64,000 bases of DNA from Hexactinellida sp. DTS-2022. Lineage: Eukaryota; Porifera; Hexactinellida. A model generated the notes under the pieces. That model saw only the letters and a program-made list of their open reading frames with translations, had not been told where the DNA came from and did not search any database. The position numbers were made by a program, and so were the translations under genes. Location of the stretch: the NCBI GenBank assembly GCA_028753945.1, contig JAPNXP010000008.1, forward strand, positions 4,588,001 through 4,652,000, given 5' to 3'. Positions 40,033-51,489 of the stretch are shown here, one piece after another; the first letter of the stretch is position 1, and every line of letters starts with the position of its first letter.

Positions 40033-40690
40033 TCAAGATAATAAATAGGAAATTACTAATGTAAAGTCAAGATTTCTCTATTTGTAATTGAATTACAAAT
40101 AGATAAATCTTGCTATTATAATTTATATTTAACTTGGTAAATGGTTTGTTATCAATTAATCAGCTCTTTATCTATGGACATATGTAGGAAGTTAATTTAT
40201 CTAATTTGTTTTTCAGAACATTTTCTTATCTTAATTATTAGAATTGATAAAACTAATTAATTGAAATCTTTGTTAATCAATGTAGCAACTATTTTCTAAA
40301 TAGATTTGTATAAATTCAATTCAAATTAATTTAAATTCATCTGTTAACTGAATACTTATACAATTACAAAGTGTAATTGTTATGCTACAATCTGTTCAAT
40401 GGTTTGATAAGATTACTACTGAGTAATTTACGGATATTTGGTAGGATTCTAATCTCGATATGATCACCGTAAAATAGGTATTCATTAGCTTAGTTAAACT
40501 TTATAACTTTGACAGGTAATTTGTATAAATTCGTTGTGGTTCATCACTTATTCCTGTTTTCTGCATTTCTAGTTAGAATATTCATTTTGTAGCTGGATTT
40601 TACATTTTTTATTAGAAATTAATCTGTGGCATTGTCATAGATGGTAGTTTGTTGTTCAAAATGAATAAATACATATTTATTGTTTTAGAA

Positions 40691-40880
40691 CAGGCACGTA
40701 GCTACGGGGGGGCGACTGCCCCCCAAAAGTACTTCTCGCCCCCCCTCCCAAGAGAATTTAGGAAGTGTTCGTTATAGTAAATAGAGTGATTCGTCCCCCC
40801 CTTGCCCCCCCGACTCCCTGCACTTGCCCCCCCAACATAAAACTTGTCCCCCTGAATTACATACTCTAGCTACGTGCCTG
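40691..40880. mobile_element. hAT-type MITE with C-run interior
   Basis: Exact inverted ends CAGGCACGTAGCTA and TAGCTACGTGCCTG are flanked by an exact 8-bp duplication TTTTAGAA (40,683-40,690 and 40,881-40,888). The interior has several runs of six to eight C or G, unlike the surrounding AT-rich DNA. The TIR is related to that of the element in the satellite (shared GTAGCTA). Confidence 0.92.
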
Positions 40881-41250
40881 TTTTAGAATATGAAATGTAA
40901 AGTTTTCAATGTTTTGAAAAACTTGTCTTACTATTGTATCATATTTTCTCGAAAAAAACTCCATTTATTGTATTTTGAAAGTCGATTTATTTCATTTCAA
41001 CTTATATTCAATTTGTTTTTTAGTTTCTACAATAACTTCTACAATAATTTCTATACAAATAACACAACACTTGACATATACACCTTAAAATCATATTATA
41101 CTTGAAAAAGTAGGTTTATTTCATTTCAACTTATATTCAATTTGTTTTTTAGTTTCTACAAAGTTTCCACAATAATTCTTATACAACTAACACCCTAGAT
41201 AACAACACTACATATACACCTTATAATAACGCTAATATTATTGTCCTTGC

Positions 41251-44200
41251 ATGGACCTGGATCGAATAAGGAGATTGGAAGAGAGCGTATTAGCTCTGCA
41301 ATTGGAGAACTCTCCTAAACAGGATTTGGATTCTGACGTTATAGCCAGACTGACGAGCTTAGAGACTTCTGTGCTACAGGAGAAAGCAATGAAGGGAGAG
41401 TTCAAAAGAAAACTCAAATTCGCGAACAATCAAAATAGCCGTCTCATCCTTAGACTCAAAAAGGAAAAGGTAAATATTTTGAAAATTAATTTATTTTCCT
41501 TTTGTATAACTCGGTTTTATTATTCATACATACTGAAATCAAGAAATCGGCATTACTTGTCATAACTGACATAAATTTTCTGAAATTTTCGTACCAAATT
41601 TAGTGATTTAGAGCATATATATTGCCATAACTCCAGATTTACCTGAAAAATTATGGCCCAATATTTTCATGGGAAATTAGAGCATTTATATTCGCTTTGA
41701 AATCGAGTTATTTTATGATAAATTGATTTTTTGAGCCCAAGACATATTAATCTTTTTAAGCACCCATAAAGTTAGCTTTCACCAAAAGGAGGGTTGCATA
41801 AATCACTGGGGTTTTCTTTCCAGGGATCGAACCAGGTTTTACAAGTGTAATTTGTTTGTTTTCCAATAAACTAAAAGAGCGAAGTAGTGATCTACAGAGC
41901 CTCCTAATAATGCACTCAATTCTGATTTATTTATAGAACAGATAGAGTAAGAATATTATCTTGTGGGCGAATATTAATAGATTTTATATTATCTATGGTA
42001 CATATATGCTATTGCAATAATTTAAGAATATTCGTATTAATATTGTAATCTCAGACAAATTAAACTTAAAATTGTCGATTTAAATCGACTATTTATTGTA
42101 TTTTTATTTCCACATTAATTTATTTGTATTTTCTATATATTTAAAGTTTTTATATTTTGTATTATAATACATAATATTCGCGTATTATATTATAAGAATT
42201 TCAATAAGATATCAATTCCTATTGTACATTTCCGTAACTAGGCTCGCAATGCCCTGTTTAACTACAGAATGAAAGGAACAAAACTGCCCATAACTCCCGA
42301 AAATAAAGTAGATACAAACTCCATACTTTCTGAAGATAACAGAATGTCTAAGAGTATGAATGACATATCTATGTCCACGTATGGTAACCAGGGTAGACAT
42401 GTCTCGGATTGGTCAGATTCCCAGAGTTTTACAGATGAAGATTCTAATCCTGCAATTAATTCTAATGTTTCTACTGACAAACTACACAATAATAAGGTGA
42501 TTATCTTATAAAACACTATTCTACAGTAGAACCTCGTTAGTAGGAACACCAGGGGACCGTAAATATGCATTGGCCTTATCCGAAATACGTATTAACTGGT
42601 GTCATTTGTATTGAAAAGGCTTTGAAGGGGACTTGAATAGTGTTCGTATTAACCGTGTTCTTACTAACGAGGTTCTACTGTATTTAGTTTATATTTAACA
42701 TTCCCAATTTCACTTAGTAAATATTTCGTTATTATCCAAGGTATTGTTTTTCGTGGGTCAAATTTATCCACGAATTCTTTGAATAATCCAGAAAAAAATA
42801 TTTAGATGGATTCTAATTGTTCTCAGCGACAGTAAACAGTTTGACCCGATTAAGCGGAGAAATCTATTAACCGAAAATATATTCAGTCAAACTGTAAAAT
42901 CCCACCTATAAATCCTGTGAATTTTCACCCGATTAAGCGGAGAAATCTATTAACCGTTGGCTCTATTAAGCGGAGTATACAGTAGAACCTCGTTAATCCT
43001 GATTTTGTGGAACTGTTTGTTCGTCTTATCCAGAAATTCGTACTAACCATTTTAACCGTGTTCGTACTAAAGAGATTCTACTGTATTATTTCCATTAGTA
43101 TTGTGTCTATATGAATGTACCTATCATATACCTGCCAGCATTATGTATAATGTCATATATAGTCCTGTATAATACCCTAGTGTCATATTGTCTGTCTGTT
43201 TGTTAGAACGGAGACAGGCGCCACAGCTCCACAGAGCTTAAAACAACGGAGCCTATCTCCGTACAGAGGATGGGAGTTAGGATGAACGGAGAGCAGGCAT
43301 TGCAGCTGTTACCCAGCTATCAGCGAACCTTAAAGCAACAGCAACAAGAGATTAGGGTAGGGGTGTAAATCCGGAATTCGTAAAAACCGGAGTTTGTATT
43401 AACCGTGTTCCTAGTACTTCCTACTAACGAAGTTCTATTATACATAGGTATTTAAACAGTGGTGTTCGTGTAATAACAAGTCGCTTTTACATGAAAATAA
43501 TAGGCAAATTTGCTACTAGAGGAACAGAATTAACATTAATAAATATTTGCTCGCTTGGCCTTTACACTAAGCTAAACTCCGTTAATAGGAACACGGATAA
43601 GGGAAATATCGGTTAAGGAGTACAAGGTTTAATTCCCCTAGCCTATACAAATGCATACAAGTGACTCCGATTAATACTAATTCCGGATAATACGAACATA
43701 TTAAGAAGTTAACAAGAGTCTACTTTGTTTGATATATTGTAGGAACTCTGCTTAAAGGTCAAAGCAATTGAAAGCAACTATTCAATATTAATTCAATCGA
43801 CGAAGGTATTATTTATAAAGCAATTTCATTGATTATCTTCTAGACGCTAATTGAACATAATTGTGGCAATTATTTAACTTTTATCGTATACATATTATGT
43901 CTGGACATTAATTAATAACTAACTTTTGTTTAATATTACAGAGCATATGTATATCCACCTTATAAACTTAAAACATTCAATTCAATTCTTATTAATTCTT
44001 CACCTGATAACTTAATTAACACAATTCTTATTAATTCTTCACCTGATAACTTAATTAACACAATTCTTATTTATTCACCTGATAAACTTAAAACATTCAA
44101 TTCAATTCTTATTAAACTATGGCAAATCAGTTATTAATTAAAACACCAATTTACTCAGCTGAATAGTGATATCCGATTATACATTTATGTGTAGAATAAA

Positions 44201-46379
44201 TAATATAATTACAGTGGAATTGCTTTATTAGCAACTCGCATTTTGCATGAAATTTAGTTGCTAATAGGCGAAGTTGCTATTAGAGGAACAGAAATAGCAT
44301 TAATTAATTTAAAAGCTCGCTTGGGAACTTAAAATAAGTTGCTAATAGAGCAATTCCACTGTATTATTTGGTGAAATATTCTGTGAAATTTCCTTTTATG
44401 TCTGCTTCCGACATTTTAAGCTCAGTAATATTATAAACAGAATTACTTTGCAATTTGTAAGTAGAATTATATTAGCCTTCATTGTTTACATGTGTATTAC
44501 AATCGAATTAAGCGTTATTTCTACTATATAGAATGGTAAGGAACTACACGAATATTTGAGTGTAATTTCCGAAAAGGAATTTCAAGTCGATTCACTCAAA
44601 CTGAGAGTCAGGTATGTCTTATTTCAGTTTCAGTTTCAGTTCCAGTTCCATTATTTAACTGCGGATTACTCACATAACTGCCAACCAATAGTACGGTTGG
44701 CATTTTCATTTCGTTTAAATTTTATATTTAATTAACTTTCAGTTTAACTTTTAAATTCGATTACTTTCAGTTTATTTTAAATTCAATTAACTTTCGTTTT
44801 AATTTTAAATTTAATTAACTTTCAGTTTAACTTTCACATTTCTGGGAATCCGCGGTTATTAAGAACATGTGTGTTAATTAAGTTTAGTGTTTTATCCTTG
44901 TTTGTTATTGTTCTTCTATTTAGAGATTTACAAATTGGTATAATCGAGTTAGAAAATGAGAAAAATGATGCAATTGATCTAGCTAAGTAAGTATTCCAGT
45001 TTATATACAATATCAGTAACAACAACAACAACAACAACTAACTTCATCCTACTATAGAGATCTCTCTTTACAACTCACGAGAGCTAAGTTAGCTAAAGAC
45101 ACAGCTCTTCGGACCTCAAGGTTAGAATAATTGTTTTATTTAATTATTTATAAATTCCTTTATCATTAGAGTAGAATTGTAGTTCTTTTATTTAAGATTT
45201 ACTTATCCACCGATCATCGGCGTTTGTATTAAAAAACCTCGCTACTTATAACCGAATGTGTTTTTTTATGTTTATAAAAAACATCATCGGTAGAAACTAG
45301 CCAGGTTATTTAATACAAACGCCGATGATCGGTGGATAAGTAATTCTTTATATTTAATTATATTTGTTATTATTGATATATTCCTGTGGACAGAATTGGA
45401 ATTACATTGTGGTTTACTTTTCAGACATCAGAGTCACTGTATCTCCATTTAACATTTGGTGTAATTTCATTGTATTTATTTTATGATTCACTAATGTTAA
45501 CTAAAGCACATGGTTTATTTATTAATAATCAAATGGATAGTTAGAATTAAATCAATTAGAGTTCATATTAATAATTAAGAGTTATAGTTCAATATTAATA
45601 TTTATACTTTCATATTAACAATTAGAGTTCATAGTAAGAATTATACTTTCATATTAACAATCATAGTTCCATATTAAGAACTATAGTTCCATATTAAGAA
45701 TTGGTTTAATCCGTAGACAGCTGATGGAGCAGTTCCCAACCCGACCCCCTCGAGACCGAGACCGTACCCCAGAGAGCTCTATTCCCTCTACCCCTATTCA
45801 GACAGACCCCCTTATGCCTATGCCCTCTTATCCTGTTACTCCTGTTACAACAGGTAGGCATTATATAATCCTTATATGCACTCTTTATACTATACAGTGG
45901 ATGCCGGTTATAAGCACATCATCGGGAACTGCATATAATGTTCTTATAACCGGCATAAATTATATAGGGTATATGGTAACCGTTTTCCAGTAGAATGTTC
46001 TTATAACCGGCTTGTACTGTACTTAATTTAAGAATACAGGCAACAACAGTTAATTCGAACATTGAAGGGAAAACAAATTTTTTCGAATTTTCGAATTATC
46101 GAATTATCGAACGGATATTGTATGAGAGGGGCTTCCAAGGGAAAAATAAATTTGTTCGAATTAGTTAAAGTTCGAATTAACTGTTGTCTACTGTATTCCT
46201 GTATTATTGCATATGATATATACCATAGATAATATATTAGCTCTCTTGTTATATAAATCTATTTATTATACACCCACATAGGAGCCCCTGTTACTCCCGA
46301 TCAGTCGCGGTACCTGCCTCTCCCGCCTGGGAAGTATAGCAGACATAACACACCTAGGATAAGTGTAGGTTGTTGTTGT

Positions 46380-46421
<42 letters not shown>

Positions 46422-49400
46422 GTTTGTTTGGTTGTTTGTTTGGTTGTTTGTTTGTTTGTTTGTTTGTAGGTTGTTGTTTGTTTGTTTGTTTGGTAGGTTG
46501 ATTTGTTTGTTGTTTGTTTAGGAATATAAGGGCTTTCGGCTTATGTAAGTATTTACATTGGCTAACACAATTTCAATATAAAAACTCGAATTCGTAAAGG
46601 TTACTTTTGATTCCAGGAAATTAGACATTTTTACTAGATTATCTTTTTTGACTAGTTTTGTAAAGTGGTGTTCGCGTAATTTCAAGTCGCATTTTGCACG
46701 GTATTCATGCAGGGTCGGATTATGAGTTTCTACTGTATTTAGAGCGGATCCCTAGAGAGCCCCACTTCTGTTACGTCATCGCAGCCGTACGAAACAGGTA
46801 GTTTGCCGAGAAGCGTGCAATTCTTCAAAAAATCCGTAAAAGAGCAAAACCAGACAGATACTCTCCCTTCTAAGATAACAATTATGAACAGCATTTCTAA
46901 TAAACCCATCAAGTTGAATAACAATGAAAGGTAGAACATATTTATTTATTAGAAATACAGTTAACTTTCTTTATTATGAACATTCAAGGGACCAAAAATT
47001 GTGTTCATATAAGACTTTATAATAAGGAACTTAATACAAACCCTATGTAAGATGTTAAATTGGGACCATAGGGCTTGTTCATAATAATAAATTCATAATA
47101 AGTTGACGAAATCTTGTGCACAATAAGACCTGACTGTATTATTGTCCAATTATACAAATTTATAAAACGCATTTAATATTTATTCGAATACAGATGCTAA
47201 AAAGGACATTATTTATTCATTTGACTCAAAATAGAATTAGTACTTAGTTGTTTACCATTATCACTTAAATTTTTTGAAATTGAAACATTTTGACCAAAAG
47301 TTTGCTATATAATATTGTAGTCCATTTATTTCACTTTCTTGTGGTCCATTAACAGTTCAAATTAATTATTCTATGAATTTGACTGACAAATATTTTGATT
47401 TATCAATAATTTTATTACGTCAGAAGAATACAATACAAGCTGTAAATTCTCATTAATTATTACTTTTCTACCGCTTACTTTTACAGATGTTTTTATGTTG
47501 TTTTAACCTCGGCGCATACGAGTCATTTAGTAAATACGTATATTCAATAGTGAATTTCTACAAATAATGATTCGATAAATCTAATTAAGATATGCCGGAC
47601 ATTTTTATTGGAAAGTCTTTGCTAATACACATATTCCAGCAATCTTAGTTTGCATTTAATTACACTACTGTTACAATCAAGGAATTATCCAGGAGCTCGA
47701 GACGCTCCTTTTGGAGCATGATTTTTTGGAAAATTTAATTAGGAGCGCGAAAATTTGGAATCTTCACCTATACTTTAACATTAATTTGTGATTTAGGCGT
47801 ATGTAAATTGTATCAGACCAGGATTAGGAGTGTATTTACAAATGGTTGTATAATACACTACTGTTACAATACAATACGAGTATTTATTTAGATTAGCTAC
47901 GAATCATTTTCATAGCAGAGAATCACCTGGCATAGAAAGCAGACTTTCTCCGTTGCAGGAAACTTCTCCAACTCCAACCGATGCGTTCAGACTGCGTTCT
48001 GACAGCTCCCCCGAGCTAGCCATCGAGAGAGCATTGCACTTACATACTACAGGTAATTAGGGGGCTGACTGAATAGTTTTTAATAGTTTTTATAGTTTAA
48101 ATTTAGTAATTCCATTAGATTCCACTAGATTCCATTAGATTCCACTAGATTCCATTAGATTCCACTATTCAGTCAGCCCCGGTAATTAGTATATATAGTT
48201 TTAGTTTCAGTTTGTGGAGAATACATTACAGTTTAGCGAGGTCGACTGTATAATTATAATAAATATAATATAATATTTACTACAATGACTCTTGCACAAC
48301 GAGTCTGTAATTGACGTATACATTAAACTGATAAATAAGGAACTAGAAGTTCAAATTAAAAGTCTACCTCAAAAGGAACTATATTATTTTACAGATAAAG
48401 TACTTTTTTAGTTAATTTTAATTTGACCTTTTACTAATTCTAATAAAGAAAATTAATTATGTGGTCAGATTATTGGAAATTTTTCTGGCCATCGATATGA
48501 GTTTAATAGAAATGGTTAAACCCCAATACGTACTAATAAGATTATTGTTTAGAAAAACTAATTTCAGAATCGAAGCATAAAGAGAGAGAATCGAATACAA
48601 ACGAAGACTCGATGGGAAAGCGAACTATCTCCATGTCTCTACTGGCAACCGGATTTGGACTGAAAAGCAAGAATAAAGAAAAAGAAAAAGTTGTTAAATT
48701 AAAAAAAGTTAAAACAGTTGAAGACCCAATCAAACCAAATTCTACTAAAATTCACAAAAGATTCTCTTCGCTAAATTCGTTACCAAACGCATTTAAGCGC
48801 TCTTCGAAATCAGAAGAGAAAGACAAGCGAAAGCACGAATACATTGTTCCTATTAACTCCGATAATCAGGTATCATAATACTTAATAGATACCCTATGTA
48901 ATTGTATTGCATTCAAGTTGAGTCAAAATCAGTTTATTCGAACTCTCAAGGGAAAATATATTTTGTTGGAATTAGCAAATATTCAAATTAACAGATGTTG
49001 ACTGTAATTACATTAGATATTTCACAGTATACGGCGAAATATCGGTTAAGGAGTACAAGGTTAATTCCCCTAGCCTATACAAATGCATGCAAGTGACTGG
49101 TTAATACGAATTCCGGATAATACGAACATATTAAGACGGTCCCCTGGTGTTTCTATTAACAGAGTTTACTGTATAATATAATAACTTTCGTTAACAAATT
49201 TTATTATTTAGGGAAAAGGCGCCAGGGTAAGTGAGGGAAATTTGGAAATAGAATTCAAACATTTGAGTGGAAACTCAACTCTATCAAACAACAGCCTCAC
49301 ATCTCCAGATATCTCGATATACAGACCTTCCGATAAGTTTAAAATTCCATCCTCAGATTTAGAAGAGACAGGCCAACTTATGAGAACCAAAAAACTTAGA

Positions 49401-49469
49401 GAAATGAATAACGTACCTAATAACTCTGAAGTTATTATTAACAGATCTACTCTTCAATTAGAGCATTAA
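41251..49469 (+). CDS. 12-exon coiled-coil protein with Ser/Pro/Lys-rich tail, unidentified
   Basis: Twelve exons with GT-AG borders join in frame to 643 codons plus stop: 41,251-41,469; 42,242-42,496; 43,207-43,356; 44,532-44,611; 44,924-44,986; 45,058-45,120; 45,717-45,853; 46,282-46,364; 46,743-46,930; 47,919-48,052; 48,568-48,869; 49,212-49,469. Residues 1-80 (MDLDRIRRLEESVLALQLEN onwards) and about 195-285 (RTLKQQQQEIR, ISEKEFQVDSLKLRVRDLQ, ELENEKNDAIDLAK) are heptad-like and charged. The middle is Ser/Thr-rich. After QLMEQFPTRPPRDRDRTP the chain is Pro/Ser-rich, then strongly basic (KSKNKEKEKVVKLKKVK, HKRFSSLNSLPNAFKRSSK) and ends with a Ser-rich acidic tail. It is likely a cytoskeletal or scaffold protein, but I recognise no family. 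The exon 8/9 junction is the least sure: an alternative donor two bases upstream would break the frame. Confidence 0.8.
42522..42682. mobile_element. Pogo/Tigger-like MITE in intron 2
   Basis: Ends CAGTAGAACCTCGTTAGTAG and CTTACTAACGAGGTTCTACTG flanked by TA; same family as 39,250-39,436. Confidence 0.85.
42829..43085. mobile_element. Two abutting pogo-like MITEs
   Basis: 42,829-42,979 belongs to the ATTAAGCGGAG family (CTCTATTAAGCGGAGTATAC at its right end). It touches a second element, 42,978-43,085, whose ends are CAGTAGAACCTCGTTAATCC and TAAAGAGATTCTACTG. The two may share the central TACAG. Confidence 0.75.
43367..43730. mobile_element. Degraded pogo-like MITE fragments in intron 3
   Basis: A right half (to about 43,440, ACTAACGAAGTTCTATTATA), a solo ACAGTGGTGTTCGTGTAATA end at about 43,452, and a fuller copy at 43,568-43,728 (CTCCGTTAATAGGAACACGG, AAATATCGGTTAAGGAGTAC, TAAGAAGTTAACAAGAGTCT). 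The last type recurs at 49,024, 52,325, 53,058 and 61,613. Confidence 0.65.
43960..44120 (+). repeat. Short direct repeats in intron 3
   Basis: TTCACCTGATAACTTAATTA and the neighbouring ACACAATTCTTATTAATTC repeat two to three times, with ACATTCAATTCAATTCTTAT at both edges. Simple local duplication. Confidence 0.75.
44210..44363. mobile_element. Pogo-like MITE, TTATTAGCAA family
   Basis: Ends CAGTGGAATTGCTTTATTAG and GCTAATAGAGCAATTCCACTG flanked by TA; internal GCTAATAGGCGAAGTTGC. Confidence 0.85.
45199..45343. mobile_element. Fold-back MITE with long inverted arms
   Basis: TTACTTATCCACCGATCATC at the left and its exact complement at the right continue through GGCGTTTGTATTAA on both arms, so almost the whole 145 bp can fold into one hairpin. 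TA flanks CTTATCC. A second copy lies at 57,331. Confidence 0.87.
45893..46021. mobile_element. Pogo-like MITE, GCCGGTTATAAG family
   Basis: Starts TACAGTGGATGCCGGTTATA and ends CTTATAACCGGCTTGTACTG-TA, with a third internal CTTATAACCGGC. It sits in the intron after exon 7. Confidence 0.8.
46035..46195. mobile_element. Pogo-like MITE, ACAACAGTTAATTCGAAC family
   Basis: Left end CAGGCAACAACAGTTAATTC and inverted right end CAGTAGACAACAGTTAATTC, bounded by TA. A diverged copy is at 48,916-49,002. Confidence 0.87.
46369..46520 (+). repeat. (GTT)n / (GTTT)n microsatellite in intron 8
   Basis: GTT units followed by GTTT and GGTT units begin a few bases after the exon 8 donor. The same repeat type occurs in an MTRR intron at 37,144. 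Confidence 0.93.
46665..46740. mobile_element. MITE ends supplying the exon 9 acceptor region
   Basis: A partial AGTGGTGTTCGCGTAATTTC end (46,663) is followed by a pogo-like right end, GAGTTTCTACTGTATTT, that runs into the AG used as acceptor at 46,741-46,742. Confidence 0.5.
46956..47138. mobile_element. Pogo-like MITE, TTATTATGAAC family
   Basis: Starts TACAGTTAACTTTCTTTATT and ends CACAATAAGACCTGACTGTA. Shares GAACATTCAAGGGACC and AACCCTATGTAAG with 37,570-37,762. Confidence 0.8.
48061..48180. mobile_element. MITE inserted at a splice donor, 9-bp target duplication
   Basis: Inverted ends GGGGCTGACTGAATAGT and ACTATTCAGTCAGCCCC enclose tandem ATTCCATTAG/ATTCCACTAG units. It is flanked by an exact 9-bp repeat GGTAATTAG (48,052-48,060 and 48,181-48,189). 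The left copy is the 5' splice site of exon 10, so the insertion duplicated the donor. A 9-bp duplication suggests a Mutator-like element, but an 8-bp hAT-type duplication with a chance match is possible. Confidence 0.88.
49024..49173. mobile_element. Degraded pogo-like MITE in the last intron
   Basis: AAATATCGGTTAAGGAGTAC, CCTAGCCTATACAAATGCAT and the right end TATTAACAGAGTTTACTGTA match copies at 43,568, 52,325, 53,058 and 61,613. Confidence 0.7.
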
Positions 49470-50109
49470 CTAATCCCTTATTTATTGATTATTAATTTAC
49501 TTATCAATGTTTATTCTGTAAACATGCATTGGTGATCACTTAATTAAACTGACTGTTTAGAACTATTGAGGAAATACGGTAGAACCTCGTTAGACTATAG
49601 GCTATACAGGATTATTATAATTATATAACTTCTGCTATTCTGTCTTGATACATATAGCAACACCTGCAACAGTAGCACGAAAAGTATAAATACAGTCAAG
49701 TTGTGAGCAGAATAGATCGGATGCTCTTATAGGAGCGACAGTGGCTCCTATACGAGCATCAGAGCTCTTATTCTGTCAACAACTATAAAGCTCTGGCCAG
49801 GGCACCTTATACGGAGAAATAATTATATAATAACTAATAATTTAATAAAGGCAGTGATTTCAAGTACGTAGTAGTCGGCACAATAAATGTTAGGAAACTA
49901 TTTAAGAGTTTGCTATTATAAATGATGGTTTATCTCTAACTAAGATTCATTAATATACTCACACACAAAAATCACACATGAATGAAATTATTCAATAAAC
50001 AATAAATTCTAAAAAGTTCTTAATTACAAATCACTTGCAATACTCGACAATTGTAGACAACTAGGTTCACTTATCAATTTCATTTCAGTTTGAAATGAGT
50101 ACCGTGATT
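49470..50109. other. Intergenic spacer left of the small-gene cluster
   Basis: No gene seen. A solo GGTAGAACCTCGTTAG end lies at 49,570. An inverted pair (CAGTCAAGTTGTGAGCAGAA at 49,692, TTATTCTGTCAACAACT at 49,769) may be a degraded MITE containing GGCTCCTATACGAGC. This spacer separates the convergent ends of the coiled-coil gene and the first cluster gene. Confidence 0.6.
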
Positions 50110-50550
50110 TCAGCTTGTCTTGAGTATCCTATTACGATTTATTCTGCACCTTTCATTGTACTTCTTGCAGTTGGTTCTTTTGCAAATTTTCTTCTTGTAT
50201 CTGTTTCGAATTCTTTGCAAATAATTTCCATCAATTAAGAATAATCTCTGGCATTCCTTCTTGAAGTGCATCCAATTTTTTATTGAAAGTTTTTCAGATT
50301 CTTTAAAATCAATATAAATTGAGTTACCCTGATAATCAAGATTAATGCTTCCTACATTTTCACGTTCAAATATAAAATGATCATTTTGTGTTTGAAACTG
50401 AATGCGAAAACGTTTTGTATCTTTTGCAGCAAAGTTGAAATAAGATTTTTTAAATTCAAAGTTGTCTTCATCGATGTTTTCAAGAAATTTATTAAAATCC
50501 ATAAATTCATTTATGGACACATTATGTTGATACAGTATAGGAGAGTTCAT
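50110..50550 (-). CDS. Cluster gene 1: 146-aa protein with shared basic C-terminal module
   Basis: A single-exon gene with no match I recognise. The N-terminal half is rich in Asn, Asp and Phe. The C-terminal part fits the family module: strand-like GNSIYIDF (about 76-82), helix NWMHFKKECQRLFL (92-105), then basic helix YLQRIRNRYKKKICKRTNC (110-128), compared with RLRYQKRHCK in gene 7. The tail (RCRINRNRILKTS) is basic, consistent with a nuclear or nucleic-acid-binding protein, which is inference. A TATAAATA box lies 47 bp before the ATG, and the start context is AAACAAAATG. This is the shortest member: the module with only a short leader. Confidence 0.82.
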   Translation of the reverse strand: MNSPILYQHNVSINEFMDFNKFLENIDEDNFEFKKSYFNFAAKDTKRFRIQFQTQNDHFIFERENVGSINLDYQGNSIYIDFKESEKLSIKNWMHFKKECQRLFLIDGNYLQRIRNRYKKKICKRTNCKKYNERCRINRNRILKTS

Positions 50551-51489
50551 TTTGTTTAGAATTTATTTATTTCGCATTTCTATTGATAATCGCCCATATT
50601 TATAACCTTGTTACTATTTAGTTTTTCAATTTCGTTTTAGAAAGTAGAAATCACAATTATAGACTCAAATACTTTCTGAGTCAAAATTTAATTATTATCG
50701 CTTATTACCACACACAACTCAATTTTCATTATATAATATTTTGGGTAATTGTATAATTTTTTTATTAGGAATTATGTCATTGCAATAAGTCTAAATTAAA
50801 TGAAAATTTCTGAATTACAGTCCGGTTATTTTATTATGAACATTCAATTGACCAAAATTCAAAAATTATGTTCATAATAGAGACTTCATAATAAGCGAAC
50901 TCAACTTAATACAAACCTTATGTAAGTTGTTAATTTGGGACCATAGGGCTTGTTCATAATAAAAAGTTTTTCATATTAAGCACAAGAAAAATATTCACAA
51001 TAAGCAGACCTGACTATTTGCTGAAAGATTGTTAGAATTTCTATTTTAATGGACAAATATTAACCTCCTTTGAGGCTAAAAATTATTAATACCCCGAGCT
51101 ATTATTCGAGTAAATACGGTATATACATTAGAGCACCTTTGTATACTGATTGTAACAATTATTTTAATCAACTAATACCATCAACTTCAAATAATAATAC
51201 ATCACAACTTAGAATATCAATATACTAACAAGTATTATTTATTTTCAAAAAATGATCAAAAATTCTAACTAATTTAAACATTAAAAACTAAAAAATCTAG
51301 CACTAAAAAAAGGAAAGAATACTTTTATAAAACTCATTATTTCTAAACTGAAAGAGCCAGGCTTACTTTCGAAGGTCAATTTTATAATTAAACTGAAATT
51401 TCTGACCTTTATCAATGCTGAATTTAGTATTCGAAGAAATGAGCTCAATGGTTGTTCACTATTTAGTGACAAGTTGTTGATGACAAGAT
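50551..51489. other. Spacer with a pogo-like MITE
   Basis: Holds the gene 1 promoter, an AAAGTAGAAAT motif (GTAGAA at 50,644-50,649) and a TTATTATGAAC-family MITE (50,816-51,015; starts TACAGTCCGGTTATTTTATT, ends AAGCAGACCTGACTA). The rest is AT-rich with no gene recognised. Confidence 0.65.
50597..50604 (-). promoter_or_regulatory. TATA box of cluster gene 1
   Basis: Minus-strand GGTTATAAATATGGGCG places TATAAATA 47 bp upstream of the start codon. Confidence 0.7.

Larger units (their letters stand above)
39689..41250. other. Intergenic spacer between MTRR and the coiled-coil gene
   Basis: No coding sequence recognised. It contains a solo pogo-like end (39,807, CAGTTAACTCTCGTTATAAC), a full element (39,878-40,032), a hAT-like MITE (40,691-40,880) and a direct duplication: TTTATTTCATTTCAACTTAT through TTTAGTTTCTACAA at about 40,987 and again at 41,116. 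A 71-codon open frame across this duplication is very AT-rich and unlikely to be a gene. Confidence 0.7.

Noticed and set aside
41251..49469. Naming the coiled-coil gene after a known family such as CCDC6 or kazrin
   Set aside because: Only generic coiled-coil and proline-rich features match; no diagnostic motif was seen.
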